Notes: a model not told the origin generated them from the sequence alone. A DNA stretch of 64,000 nucleotides from Rhodobacteraceae bacterium DSL-40 (GCA_003258405.1 QKPN01000019.1:20500-84499); one strand, 5' to 3'. Positions 1-9,119 are shown, counted from the first letter of the stretch. Numbers and translations: made by a program.

Positions 1-1243
1 CTTCCCGGGCAGCTCGCGCTACCAGATCATCATCGAGTCCATCGCACCCGCCGGCATGGGCGCGCTGATGGCCATGCTCGAGAAGCGCAAGGCCGCGCTC
101 GCCGCCGAAGGGCTCTTCGCGCCCGAGCGCAAGCGCCCGCTGCCATTCCTGCCCGAGGTGATCGGCGTCGTCACCTCGCCCTCGGGCGCCGTGATCCGCG
201 ACATCCTCCACCGCCTCGCCGACCGCTTCCCGCGCCGCGTGCTGCTCTGGCCGGTGCCGGTGCAGGGCGAGAAATGCGCCGCCTCCGTCGCCGCCGCGAT
301 CCGCGGCTTCAACGCGCTTCCCGCGGGCGGCGCGCTGCCCCGGCCCGATGTGCTGATCGTCGCGCGTGGCGGCGGCAGCGTCGAGGATCTCTGGGGCTTC
401 AACGAGGAGATCGTCGTGCGCGCCGCGGCCGAGAGCGCCATCCCGCTCATCTCCGCCGTCGGCCACGAAACCGACACCACGCTGATCGACCTCGCCGCCG
501 ACCGCCGCGCGCCGACGCCCACCGCCGCCGCCGAGATCGCCGTGCCGGTCCGCCTCGAGCTTCTGGCCGCCGTCGCGGGCCTCGAGGAGCGGCGGCGCGC
601 GGCGCTCGCCCGCGGCCTCGACCTGCGCCGCCAGCGGCTGCGCGATCTGGCCCGCGCCCTGCCGCGCCCCGAGGCGCTGGTGGCCGAACGCGCCCAGCGC
701 CTCGACGGGCTCGGCCTGCGCCTGCCGCGCGCGCTGGTGGCCTTCACCCGCGACCGCCACCTCGAGCTCAGCCGCGGCGCCGCGGGCCGCTTCGGGCCGG
801 CGCTCCTCGCCCGGAGCCTCGAGCGCCGCCGCGAACAGCTCCTGCGCGCGGGCCTCGGCCTCCGCCCGCAGACGATGGCGCTGCCGATCCGCCACCGGGG
901 CGAACGGCTCGCCGCGCTGGGCGACCGCCTCGCCCGCGCCGGCGCCCAGCGCCTCCAGGCCGGCCGCGGCCGCTTCGAGATCCTCGCCCGCACCCTCGGA
1001 AGCCTCGGCCCCGAGGCCGTGCTCGCCCGCGGCTTTGCCATCGTGCGCGACGGGGCAGGGGCGGTGCTCCAGCGCGCCGAACGCGCCCGCGCCGCCACCA
1101 GCCTCGAGATCGAATTCGCCGACGGCCGCCTCACCGCCACCCCGGCCGACGCCCCGCCGCCGTCAGAGCCGCCCGCGGCCCCGAAAGCCAAACCCCGACG
1201 CCCCCGCAAACCCAAGCCCCCCGAACAGGGCTCGCTCTTCTGA
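1..1243 (+). CDS. xseA: Exodeoxyribonuclease VII large subunit, 5' end outside window
   Basis: Large, catalytic subunit of exonuclease VII, which with XseB degrades single-stranded DNA to oligonucleotides in the cytoplasm. The reading frame is already open at base 2 and runs 413 residues to TGA. It shows the family blocks [30 protein letters not shown] and [13 protein letters not shown] in the expected order, followed by the long Arg/Ala/Leu-rich helical region and a short Pro/Lys/Arg-rich tail. The N-terminal OB-fold lies upstream of the window, so the true start cannot be seen. It converges on the next gene, with a 156-base gap. Confidence 0.95.
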   Translation, partial: FPGSSRYQIIIESIAPAGMGALMAMLEKRKAALAAEGLFAPERKRPLPFLPEVIGVVTSPSGAVIRDILHRLADRFPRRVLLWPVPVQGEKCAASVAAAIRGFNALPAGGALPRPDVLIVARGGGSVEDLWGFNEEIVVRAAAESAIPLISAVGHETDTTLIDLAADRRAPTPTAAAEIAVPVRLELLAAVAGLEERRRAALARGLDLRRQRLRDLARALPRPEALVAERAQRLDGLGLRLPRALVAFTRDRHLELSRGAAGRFGPALLARSLERRREQLLRAGLGLRPQTMALPIRHRGERLAALGDRLARAGAQRLQAGRGRFEILARTLGSLGPEAVLARGFAIVRDGAGAVLQRAERARAATSLEIEFADGRLTATPADAPPPSEPPAAPKAKPRRPRKPKPPEQGSLF

Positions 1244-1399
1244 CCTCTGCCGGTGGCGCGCGCAGGGCCGCGCGAAAAGCCCGGCCCGCCGCTTGGCTTC
1301 GGAAGCGCCCGGATCGTCCCGCCCCGCCCCGCGCAGCGCCAGACGGGACGCGTGGCCCCCTCAGGGGCCCGCTTGCGCGAAGCAGACCCCCCGCGGGCC

Positions 1400-1921
1400 T
1401 CAGGCCCCGGCGGCTTCCTCGGCCCAGACCTCGCCCGCCTCGGTGAGGGTGAGCTTCGAGCCCAGCGAGGTCAGCGCAATCCGATGCACCATCTCGGTCG
1501 GTGCGGCGCAGAGATCGGCGATCACCCGGACCCGGAACGGCCGCGCATCCTCCGACATCGCGCTGAAGATGATGCAGTTCTGCGTCATCATGCCCGCAAC
1601 CAGCAGCTCCCGCGTGCCCGCGAGATGGTCGAGCAGCCCCGTGTCCTGAAACGCATCCGCATTGCGCTTGGTGACGACCGGTGCATCGCCCGCCGCCTCG
1701 CGGATCGCCGGGCGGATCTCCGCGCCCTCGCTGCCCTCGGCGAGAAAGCCCGAGCCCGCCGGCGTCACATGGCGCACCAGGATCACCCGGTCGCCGCTCC
1801 GCCGCGCCGCGCCGATCGCCGCCACGAGACGCGCCTCGGTCTCCTCCGCCTGCCAGAGCGGCAGCGCCCCGCCGGGGAAATAGTCGTTCTGGATGTCGAT
1901 CACGAGCAGGCAGCGTGCCAT
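1400..1921 (-). CDS. Cysteine hydrolase, isochorismatase family
   Basis: A 173-residue protein of the isochorismatase-like cysteine hydrolase fold (the family includes isochorismatases, nicotinamidases and related amidases). The presumed catalytic triad is visible as Asp9 (VIDIQNDYF), Lys85 (VVTKRNADAF) and Cys116 (GMMTQNC). ATG at 1921 is preceded by AAGGAGA; an upstream in-frame extension lacks family similarity. The substrate cannot be told from sequence. It is divergent from the GlxA-type regulator starting 110 bases away, so that regulator may control it; this is inference from position. Confidence 0.88.
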   Translation of the reverse strand: MARCLLVIDIQNDYFPGGALPLWQAEETEARLVAAIGAARRSGDRVILVRHVTPAGSGFLAEGSEGAEIRPAIREAAGDAPVVTKRNADAFQDTGLLDHLAGTRELLVAGMMTQNCIIFSAMSEDARPFRVRVIADLCAAPTEMVHRIALTSLGSKLTLTEAGEVWAEEAAGA

Positions 1922-2031
1922 GGGTGTTTCTCCTTGCCGTAGTGAAGCTTGTCTTGTCGAGATCCCCTGATAGCCGCCTGCACCCGCAGGTTGCACTGGC
2001 CGGATGGACAAGTTTCCCCTATATCGGGCCA

Positions 2032-2967
2032 ATGCGCCTCGCCGTCCTCGCCTACGACCAGATCAGCCCCTTCATGCTCTCGACGCCGCTCGCGGTCTTC
2101 GGCGAGCCGTTCCTCGACTGCGGCCACGAGGTCGATGTCTGCGCCGCGGTGCCGCGGATCTCCGCGCCGGGCGGGCTCGTCATCGAGGTGCCCCATCCGC
2201 TCGAGGCGGCGCGCAAGGCCGATGTGGTGATCCTGCCCGGCTGGCGCGATCCCGAGGAGCCGGTGGGGGCGGCGATCACCGCCGAGCTGCGCGCCGCGGC
2301 GGAGCGGGGCGCCATCGTCGCGGGCCTCTGCCTCGGCGCCTTCGGCCTCGCCGAGGCCGGGCTGCTCGACGGCCGCCGCGCCACCACCCACTGGTCCCAT
2401 GCCGCGCGGTTCGCCGAGCTCTATCCGCAGGTCGCGGTGGATCCGGGCGCGATCTTCATCGACGAGGGCCCGGTGCTCACCTCCGCCGGCATCGCCTCGG
2501 GGCTCGATTGCTGCCTCCACGTGCTCGCCCGGCTCTCCGGGGCGGGGGAGGCCAACCGCATCGCCCGCCAGCTCGTCGTCGCCCCGCAGCGCTCGGGCGC
2601 GCAGCCCCAGCTCATCGAACGCCCCGCGCTCCACAGCTCGGCCGATCTCCGGCTCGAGGGCATCCTCGATGGCCTCCGCGCCGATCCGGGCCAGACCCCC
2701 TCGCTCGAGGATCTCGCCCGCCGCGCCGGGATGAGCCGCCGCAGCCTCACGCGGCACATCCGGGCGCGGACCGGCGGCAGCCTGGGCGAATGGCTGCGCC
2801 GCCTGCGGCTCGCCCGCGCGCAGGATCTCCTCGCCGCCGGCGCCCAGGGCCTCGAGGATGTCGCCGCGCGCAGCGGCTTCCCCGACAGCCAGGCGCTGCG
2901 CAGCGCCTTCCGCGCCGAGCTCGGCCTCACGCCGCGCCAGTGGCTCGCCCGCCAGCGCCTCGACTAG
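2032..2967 (+). CDS. GlxA-family AraC-type transcriptional regulator
   Basis: A 311-residue regulator with an N-terminal DJ-1/PfpI-like domain (about residues 1-195) and a C-terminal AraC helix-turn-helix pair (about 220-305; the second helix region contains EDVAARSGFPDSQALRSAF). The DJ-1 domain keeps the nucleophile-elbow region with Cys100 (IVAGLCLGAFGLAEAG); in this family the domain usually senses a ligand rather than catalysing. The start is chosen at MRLAVLAYDQIS, the usual beginning of the fold, though no clear Shine-Dalgarno precedes it. Likely targets are the divergent cysteine hydrolase or the downstream sulfatase, from position only. It ends in TAG. Confidence 0.88.
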   Translation: MRLAVLAYDQISPFMLSTPLAVFGEPFLDCGHEVDVCAAVPRISAPGGLVIEVPHPLEAARKADVVILPGWRDPEEPVGAAITAELRAAAERGAIVAGLCLGAFGLAEAGLLDGRRATTHWSHAARFAELYPQVAVDPGAIFIDEGPVLTSAGIASGLDCCLHVLARLSGAGEANRIARQLVVAPQRSGAQPQLIERPALHSSADLRLEGILDGLRADPGQTPSLEDLARRAGMSRRSLTRHIRARTGGSLGEWLRRLRLARAQDLLAAGAQGLEDVAARSGFPDSQALRSAFRAELGLTPRQWLARQRLD

Positions 2968-3012
2968 CCCCCGACCCGGCCGATCCCCTGTCGCTCCGGC
3001 GGATGTGAAGGC

Positions 3013-3048
3013 CACGCGCGCGGGAATCGTTCGGTCGAACCGCGCGTG
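3013..3048. promoter_or_regulatory. Inverted repeat upstream of the sulfatase
   Basis: CACGCGCG (3013-3020) and CGCGCGTG (3041-3048) form a perfect 8-base inverted repeat with a 20-base spacer, between the regulator stop and the sulfatase start. It could be an operator for the neighbouring GlxA-type regulator or a hairpin; GC-rich palindromes are common here, so support is weak. Confidence 0.25.
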
Positions 3049-3105
3049 CGTGTTCTCCTTCGGGACGGGGTCATTTCACGTCGAGCGAAACCACAGGGAG
3101 CTTCG

Positions 3106-5490
3106 ATGATGGTCACGCGCCGATCTCTGGCAGGCCTCTGTGCCGTCCCGCTCCTCACGGCCGGCCTCGCGCTGCCCGCGCTCTCCCAGCAACCGGCCCC
3201 CACGCCGCGCGCCGCCGCGGACGGCCAGCCCGTGCTGCCCTAGGCCGAACAGAAGTTCCGCGGCTCTGTCGGCACGACCTATCTCGATTCCGACCCGCCA
3301 GAGTTCCCGGCCCCGATCACCGCCCCCGAAGGCGCGCCGAACGTGCTCCTCGTGCTGCTCGACGACGTGGGCTTCGGCCAGTTCGACGTGACCGGCGGCG
3401 GCGTGCCCTCGCCCGCGATGGACGCGCTCGCCCGCGAAGGCCTCACCTTCACCCGCTTTCACACCACGGCGCTCTGCTCGCCGACCCGGGCGGCGCTGCT
3501 GACCGGGCGCAACCACAATGTCGTGGGCACCGGCGTCATCACCGAGCTCGCCACCGGCTAGGACGGCTACACCGGCATCATCCCGAAGGACACGGCAACG
3601 GTCGCCGAGATCCTGCGCCAGAACGGCTACGTCACCGCCTGGATCGGCAAGAACCACAACACGCCGATCTACGAGACGAGCGCGGTGGGGCCCTTCGATC
3701 ACTGGCCGAACGGCCTCGGCTTCGACTATTTCTACGGCTTCATGGCGGGCGACACCAACCAGATCCGCCCCTATCTCTTCGAGAACCAGACCCCCGTCGG
3801 CACGCCCGGGGCGGAGGGCTACTACCTCAGCACCGACCTCGCCGATCACACCATCGAGTGGCTGGAAAGCCTCGAGGCGATCCAGCCCGAGAAGCCATGG
3901 TTTGCCTATCTCGCGCCCGCCGCCACCCATGCGCCGCATCAGGCGCCGAAGGAGCTCATCGAGAGCTTCAAGGGCCAGTTCGACATGGGCTGGGACGCCT
4001 ATCGCGAGCAGACCTTCGCGCGCCAGAAGGAGCGGGGCATCATCCCGACGGAAACCAGGCTCACCGAACGGCCCGCGAGCCTCGCCGCCTGGGAGAGCCT
4101 CGACGAGGACCAGAAGCGGCTCCATGCCCGGATGATGGAGGTCTTCGCCGCCTATGGCGCGCAGGTCGATCAGGAAGTCGGCCGCGTGCTCGACCATGTC
4201 GCGGGCCTGCCCGATGCCGCGAACACGCTGATCCTCTACATCGTCGGCGACAACGGCGCCTCGGCCGAGGGCGGCTTCGACGGCACGCTCAACGAGAACG
4301 CCTTCTTCAACGCCTATCTCATGACGCCCGAGGACATGCTCGCGCGCATCGACGAGATCGGCACCGAGCGGCACTTCAACCATTTCCCCGCCGGCTGGGC
4401 CTGGGCCATGGACACGCCCTTCCAGTGGACGAAACAGGTCGCAAGCCATCTCGGCGGCGTGCGCAACCCGATGATCGTGAAATGGCCCGCCCGCTTCGAT
4501 GCGGCGGGCGAGGTCCGCACCCAGTTCCTGCACGTGATCGACATCGCGCCGACGATCCTCGCGGCCGCCGGCATCGCCGAGCCGCGCAGCGTCAACGGCA
4601 CCGCCCAGACCCCGATCCAGGGCCGGAGCTTCCTCGCCGCCCTCGACGAGGCCGAGGCGCCCGAGATCCGCACCAGCCAGTATTTCGAGATGTTCGTGAA
4701 CCGCGCGATCTATCAGGACGGCTGGTGGGCGGGCTCGCTCGCCTTCGAACCCTGGGATCCGGTCCGCGGCGCCTTCGACCCGCTGAGCGCCGAATGGGAG
4801 CTCTACAATCTCGACGAGGATTTCAGCCAGGCCGAGGATCTCGCCGCCGAGCATCCGGAACGGCTCGAGGCGCTGAAGGCGCTCTGGTGGGCGCAGGCCG
4901 CGGCCAACAACGCCCTGCCGCTCGACTGGCGCGGGGCCGAGCGCTTCAGCGCCGAGGCGACCGGCAAGCCCAATCTCGCCGGCAGCCGCACCCGCTTCGT
5001 CTACGCGGGCGCGCTCGCCGGCCTGCCGGAATCCTCGGCGCCGGATCTCAAGAACAAGTCCTTCACGGTCTCGGCGCGCGTGGACATCCCGGAAAACGCC
5101 AGCGGCATGATCTTCACCCAGGGCGGCAACACCGGCGGCTGGGCCTTCTATCTCAAGGACGGCAGGCTCAAGGCCGCGCACAACTACATCGACGTGGAGG
5201 TCTACACGGTGGAAAGCGCCGAGGCGCTGCCGGCGGGCGAGCATGAGGTGATGATGGCCTTCGCCTATGACGGCGGCGAGCAGATGGGCCAGAGCGGCAC
5301 CGTGACGCTCTCCGTCGGCGGCGCGGAGGCCGGAACCGGCCGGATCGAGCGGACCACCCCCTTCAAGTATTCCCTGTCGGAAAACCAGGACATCGGCACC
5401 GACACCGGCACCCCGGTCACCTACGACTACCAGGCGCCCTTCGACTTCGAGGGCAGTCTCGAGGAAGTGGTGGTCGATCTCGCGCCCTGA
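3106..5490 (+). pseudogene. Type I (formylglycine) sulfatase interrupted by two in-frame TAG codons
   Basis: One frame runs from ATG 3106 (preceded by GGGAG) to TGA 5488-5490 and reads as a complete exported arylsulfatase of about 795 codons, except for TAG at 3241-3243 and 3559-3561. There is no frameshift. The N-terminus has a Tat-like signal (TRRSLAGLCAV, cleavage near ALS-QQ). The sulfatase signature CSPTRAALLTGR contains Cys124 (codon 3475-3477), the residue that becomes formylglycine in this family. Downstream, KNHNTP, the long middle region and a C-terminal lectin-like beta domain are intact. The segment after the second TAG could start at ATG 3685 but would lack the active-site cysteine. 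Most likely a recent nonsense pseudogene; readthrough is possible but unproven. Confidence 0.8.
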
Positions 5491-5537
5491 GCCTCGCGCG
5501 GCCTCCCGTGAGGGCCGGGCCGCGCGCCCGGCCACCC

Positions 5538-5562
5538 GGCAGGAGCGTGGCCCGCTCCTGCC
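5538..5562. terminator. Hairpin after the sulfatase
   Basis: GGCAGGAGC (5538-5546) pairs perfectly with GCTCCTGCC (5554-5562) around a 7-base loop, about 50 bases after the sulfatase stop. No T-run follows, so it may be a weak terminator or mRNA-stabilising hairpin. It ends 14 bases before the dispersed repeat. Confidence 0.35.
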
Positions 5563-5576
5563 CGCAAGGGAGCGCC

Positions 5577-5657
5577 ATTCATGATATGTTAACTACGAAA
5601 ATTCAATGAAATCAAAGGCGATTTTCGATTTTCACGGTGAAACGCCCGATTTCACGG
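5577..5657 (+). repeat. Dispersed AT-rich repeat, copy 1
   Basis: An approximately 80-base AT-rich segment that recurs in inverted orientation at 14941-15021. The first 44 bases (5577-5620) are identical between copies; the remaining 37 align with few substitutions and one indel. The end carries TTTCAC-G-GTGAAA plus a further TTTCAC after seven bases, giving alternative short hairpins. It lies in the gap between the sulfatase and a convergent gene, and base composition differs sharply from the GC-rich surroundings. Confidence 0.85.
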
Positions 5658-5672
5658 TGTCGGGTCCGCCCT

Positions 5673-6098
5673 TCAGATCCCCGGAGACGGCGCCGGACAG
5701 GGCAGCGGAATGTCATCGGCGTGGCTCATTTCGAGCGTCATCCCCAGGGCGGTTCCGCCGCTCGACTGCTGGGCCCGGAGCTTCCCGCCCGCCTCCGTCA
5801 CCTTCCAGCACTGCTCGCCGGGGGCATTGTCATAGGCAAAGCAGATCAGCCCCTCCACCTCTCGCCACTGCCCCCAGCCACAGGTTTTCTCGCCTTCGAA
5901 ATGCCAGAGCGTCCGGTGGCCGTGCAGGAACTGCTCCGAGCCGTAGGGCAGGCCCTCGAAGGTGAAATGCACCGTCTTCCCGGCCGTGAAGGCCTCGAAC
6001 TCCTCCGCCGAAAGCCCCGGCGAGGCCGCCATGCCGGGCGCACCCGCCGCCAGCAGCAGGGCAAGGCCCGCGACGGCGGCGGCGGCGGCCCGGCTCAC
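5673..6098 (-). CDS. Small secreted protein of unknown function
   Basis: A 141-residue protein starting at GTG 6098; the GTG overlaps the TGA of the upstream metallopeptidase gene (GTGA), so the pair is probably translationally coupled. An N-terminal hydrophobic signal (AGLALLLAAGAPGMAA) indicates export. The mature part has a repeated pattern of aromatic and Gly residues (FTAGKTVHFTFEGLPYGSEQ, LWHFEGEKTCGWGQW, GLICFAYD) and four cysteines that could form disulfides. I recognise a Rhodobacteraceae-type secreted family but can name no function. Confidence 0.75.
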   Translation of the reverse strand: MSRAAAAAVAGLALLLAAGAPGMAASPGLSAEEFEAFTAGKTVHFTFEGLPYGSEQFLHGHRTLWHFEGEKTCGWGQWREVEGLICFAYDNAPGEQCWKVTEAGGKLRAQQSSGGTALGMTLEMSHADDIPLPCPAPSPGI

Positions 6099-6505
6099 TT
6101 CGTCCAGTCGTCGACGGCGCGGATCTCGTCGTCCGACCAGCCGAGGTGATGGGCAATCTCGTGGACAAGCACATGCGAGACGAGCCGGGCGAGCCCGACA
6201 TCGCCGCGCGCGATCCATTCCTCGAGGATCGGACGGCGGAACAGCCAGATCACATCCGGTTGGAGCGGCTGGTCCATCACCGATTTCGTGGTGATCGGCT
6301 CGCCTTCGTACAGCCCGGTAAGCTCAAAGGGGTCCTCGATGCCGAGATCGACCAGAAGCCCCTCTTCGGCAAAGTCCTCGACCCGGATCGCAAGCCCTTC
6401 GCAGGCTTTCCGGACATGGACGGGCAGGTTCAGGTAGGCCCATTCGGCGAGCGACTCGAAGTCCTCGATGCTGGGCGCGTCAACTGTCAATCGGTTCGGG
6501 ATCAT
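6095..6505 (-). CDS. Zincin-like metallopeptidase family protein
   Basis: A 136-residue cytoplasmic protein of the small zincin-type metallopeptidase family (Pfam Zincin_1). The zinc motif HEIAH is at residues 115-119, followed by HLGWSDDEI, a family hallmark. ATG 6505 has GGAG about ten bases upstream on its strand. Family members are short single-domain proteins whose substrates are mostly unknown. The stop overlaps the GTG of the next gene, a small secreted protein. Confidence 0.85.
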   Translation of the reverse strand: MIPNRLTVDAPSIEDFESLAEWAYLNLPVHVRKACEGLAIRVEDFAEEGLLVDLGIEDPFELTGLYEGEPITTKSVMDQPLQPDVIWLFRRPILEEWIARGDVGLARLVSHVLVHEIAHHLGWSDDEIRAVDDWTK

Positions 6506-6636
6506 GTTGCGGGTCTCCGCGGATCCACCTATGCGGGTTTAATGCGGTTGAAAAGGACTTCTTGCGCGAGAGGGCTTCAGGGCGCGCGACGGAGGCGTTA
6601 AGGACACAGCCGCGCCCGCCCGGAGGAGCCCTGTCC

Positions 6637-7953
6637 ATGACCATCACCCGTTTCGCCCCCTCGCCGACCGGATTCCTGCATGTCGGGAACCTGCGAACGG
6701 CGCTTCTGAACTGGCTCGTCGCGCACAAGGCGGGTGGCCGCTTCCTACTCCGCCTCGACGACACCGACCCCGATCGCTCCCGGCCCGAATGCGCCATCGC
6801 GATCGAGGAGGATCTGGCCTGGCTCGGCCTCGTCTGGGACGGCTTCCTGCGCCAGTCCGACCGCATCGCGCGCTACGAGGCCGCGGCGGAACAGCTGCGG
6901 GTGGCGGGGCGGCTCTACGAGTGTTTCGAGACCCCCTCCGAGCTCGAGGTCAGGCGCCGCACCCAGCTCGCCGCGGGCCGCCCGCCGGTCTACGACCGCG
7001 CCGCGCTCAGGCTCACCGAGGCGGAAAAGGCCCGTCTCCGCGCCGAACGGCCCGGCCACTGGCGTTTCCGGCTCGATCACACCCGCATCTCCTGGGCTGA
7101 CGGCATTCTGGGCGAGGTCTCGATCGATGCGGCGAGCGTCTCCGACCCGGTTCTGATTCGCGGTGACGGACAGATGCTCTACACGCTCGCAAGTGTGGTG
7201 GACGATCTCGAAACCGGTGTGACCGACATCGTCCGCGGCGCCGATCACGTCACCAACACCGCGACGCAGATCCAGATCTTCGAGGCCCTCGGCGGCAGGA
7301 GCCCCCGCTTCGCCCATCACTCGCTCCTGACCGGCGCCGGCGGCGAGGCGCTCTCGAAGCGGCTCGGAACCCTCTCGCTCCGCGACCTGCGCGCCCAGGG
7401 CACCGAACCCATGGCGCTCCTGTCGCTGCTCGCAAGGCTCGGTTCGAGCGCGCCGGTCGAGCTCTGCCGCACGCTCGGGGAGATCACCGAAGGTTTCGAC
7501 CTTGCAAGCTTCGGCGCCGCCCCGACCCGCCTCGATCCAGCCGATCTCGTCCCTCTCGGCGCCAGATACCTCCACGGCATGCCCTACGAGGAGATCCGCG
7601 AGGATCTCGCCGCGCTGGGCGTGCCGGGCGAGATCGCACCACGTTTCTGGGCCGCCGTGGCCGGCAATCTCGAGACGCGGAGGGACATCGCGGCCTGGTG
7701 GGCGATATGCCGCGGCGAGGTCGCGCCGGTCATCACCCCCGAAGATGCCGCCTTCGTGGCCGAGGCCATCTCGATGCTGCCGCCGCGCCCCTGGGACGAG
7801 AGCACCTGGAAAGCCTGGACCGGCGCGGTGAAGGACGCGACCGGCCGCAAGGGCAAGGCGCTCTTCCTGCCGCTCCGCCGCGCACTCACCGGCCGCGATG
7901 CCGGCCCCGACATGAGTGCGCTCCTGCCGCTCCTTGACGCCGCAGGGCGTTGA
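6637..7953 (+). CDS. gltX: Glutamyl-tRNA synthetase (GluRS)
   Basis: A 438-residue class I aminoacyl-tRNA synthetase that attaches glutamate to tRNA. The N-terminus RFAPSPTGFLHVGNLRTALL contains the HIGH-equivalent HVGN (residues 15-18), and LSKRLG is the KMSKS equivalent. The catalytic fold is followed by a helical anticodon-binding domain. Alphaproteobacteria lacking GlnRS commonly carry two GluRS copies with different tRNA preferences; whether this copy handles tRNA-Glu, tRNA-Gln or both cannot be told here. ATG 6637 follows CGGAGGAG. Shorter than E. coli GluRS (471 residues). Confidence 0.93.
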   Translation: MTITRFAPSPTGFLHVGNLRTALLNWLVAHKAGGRFLLRLDDTDPDRSRPECAIAIEEDLAWLGLVWDGFLRQSDRIARYEAAAEQLRVAGRLYECFETPSELEVRRRTQLAAGRPPVYDRAALRLTEAEKARLRAERPGHWRFRLDHTRISWADGILGEVSIDAASVSDPVLIRGDGQMLYTLASVVDDLETGVTDIVRGADHVTNTATQIQIFEALGGRSPRFAHHSLLTGAGGEALSKRLGTLSLRDLRAQGTEPMALLSLLARLGSSAPVELCRTLGEITEGFDLASFGAAPTRLDPADLVPLGARYLHGMPYEEIREDLAALGVPGEIAPRFWAAVAGNLETRRDIAAWWAICRGEVAPVITPEDAAFVAEAISMLPPRPWDESTWKAWTGAVKDATGRKGKALFLPLRRALTGRDAGPDMSALLPLLDAAGR

Positions 7954-7977
7954 ACGCGCGCGGCGGCTCCTTATATT
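7950..7977 (+). promoter_or_regulatory. Putative sigma-70-type promoter for trxC
   Basis: TTGAAC (7950-7955), a 16-base spacer and TATATT (7972-7977) place a transcription start near 7984, about 27 bases before the trxC ATG. The -35 overlaps the gltX stop. Confidence 0.5.
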
Positions 7978-8010
7978 CGCCTCGTGGAATGTAATGCTCC
8001 GGGGGAAACG

Positions 8011-8463
8011 ATGGGCAAGGTGAAGATGGTCTGCCACGCCTGCGGCGCCGCGAACCGGCTGCCGGAGGAAAAGCTGGCCGACGGGCCGAAATGCGGTGTC
8101 TGTGGCGCAGCACTTGTCGGCCCCAGGGTCCATGATCTGGATCTCGCAACGCTCGAGAAGAGCGCGCGGACCGACGAGGTGCCGCTCGTGGTGGATTTCT
8201 GGGCCTCGTGGTGCGGGCCCTGCCGGATGATGGCGCCCGAATTCGCCAAGGCCGCACAGGCAATGGCCCCGGACGTGCGCTTTGCCAAGATCAACACTGA
8301 GAGCCACCCGGATGCCTCGATCCGCTACCAGATCCGCGGCATTCCGGCCCTCATCCTGTTTCATCGCGGCCGGGAAGTCGCACGCCATGCCGGCGCCATG
8401 CGCGCCGGACAGATCGAGGCCTGGATCCGCTCCAGTGTCGCTCCGGCCCGCCGGACGGGCTGA
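8011..8463 (+). CDS. trxC: Thioredoxin 2 (zinc-finger thioredoxin)
   Basis: A 150-residue cytoplasmic disulfide reductase. An N-terminal zinc-binding stretch has two CxxC pairs (Cys8/Cys11 and Cys28/Cys31), as in E. coli TrxC, and a thioredoxin fold carries WCGPC (Cys68/Cys71). The cis-proline region is RGIPALILF. ATG 8011 follows CCGGGGGAAACG; an upstream ATG at 7984 is in frame but falls at the predicted transcription start and has no Shine-Dalgarno. In E. coli TrxC is linked to oxidative stress defence; regulation here is not visible. Confidence 0.92.
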   Translation: MGKVKMVCHACGAANRLPEEKLADGPKCGVCGAALVGPRVHDLDLATLEKSARTDEVPLVVDFWASWCGPCRMMAPEFAKAAQAMAPDVRFAKINTESHPDASIRYQIRGIPALILFHRGREVARHAGAMRAGQIEAWIRSSVAPARRTG

Positions 8464-8488
8464 CGGCCGGCGGCGATCCGGCCGGCGG

Positions 8489-9013
8489 CTAGCGGCGGCT
8501 TTCTTCCCGGGCGTTGCCGAGCGCGCTCGACCAGCCGTTGGCCCAGGCGACGTGATCGGCGCTGTCGGGCGGGAAGGGGTTCTCGCTCTGCGCGATCGCC
8601 ATCCGGAAAGCATCCGCCCCGAGATCGAAGGCCGAGGCATGGGGATCTGACGTCGCGTGGCTGCGGCCTTCTTCCCGCACGAATACGGCGTATTCCGGGT
8701 AGACCATGAGATCGGCGGTGGCGAAGCCCTCGGGGGATTTCTCGAGCGCCGCGCGTCCGCGGTCGGTCAGCGTGTATCTCTCGCTGCTGCCTTCGATGAG
8801 CTTCGCCTTCGAGAGATGCAGGACGAGGCGCTCGAAGCGCTCGCGGATTTCCTCGCGCGGCAGGCTGGCCGACTGGTCCGAGCGTTCGAGCAGCGCGTCA
8901 AGCCGGGCCATGCCGCTGTCCACACTGCCCTCACCACTGCGCGCGCCGCGCAGGATGAGGCCGACCAGATGCGGCGAGTTCAGCAGAGGGTGCTCGACAA
9001 AGACCGATTCCAT
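8489..9013 (-). CDS. Winged-helix protein with C-terminal RMF-like segment
   Basis: A 174-residue cytoplasmic protein not firmly assigned. Roughly residues 50-100 (HLSKAKLIEG, YTLTDRGRAALEKSPEGF) resemble the N-terminal winged helix of Mrr-type restriction proteins. The C-terminal 40 residues (FDLGADAFRMAI, ENPFPPDSADHVAWANGW) resemble the short ribosome-modulation-factor/CrpP fold, in which a G/A-x-x-A-F...NP(Y/F)...W-x-x-G-W pattern recurs. No nuclease motif is present. It stands alone between trxC and the DsbA-like gene and ends in TAG. Both domain assignments are by eye. Confidence 0.65.
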   Translation of the reverse strand: MESVFVEHPLLNSPHLVGLILRGARSGEGSVDSGMARLDALLERSDQSASLPREEIRERFERLVLHLSKAKLIEGSSERYTLTDRGRAALEKSPEGFATADLMVYPEYAVFVREEGRSHATSDPHASAFDLGADAFRMAIAQSENPFPPDSADHVAWANGWSSALGNAREESRR

Positions 9014-9119
9014 CGTGCGGGGATCTCCTGGCTGCTAGCTGGGCGGGCCCGATTAGAGGCCCATCCGGCGCGGCCGTAAAGCACGAGATTGCGCGATGGC
9101 GGGAATTTCTGCCGCTGCC

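Noticed and set aside
1354..1369. GGCCCC-CTCA-GGGGCC hairpin between xseA and the cysteine hydrolase as terminator
   Set aside because: Short stem without a T-run on either strand; such palindromes are common at this GC content.
3241..3561. Pyrrolysine or other programmed TAG decoding in the sulfatase
   Set aside because: No PylS, PylT or PylBCD genes are in the window, sulfatases are not known pyrrolysine proteins, and TAG ends several ordinary genes here. Kept only as an open question in the findings.
5606..5965. Plus-strand open frame beginning in the dispersed repeat
   Set aside because: Overlaps the better supported secreted-protein gene on the minus strand; the translation is Ser/Arg/Pro-rich and repeat copy 2 has no matching frame.
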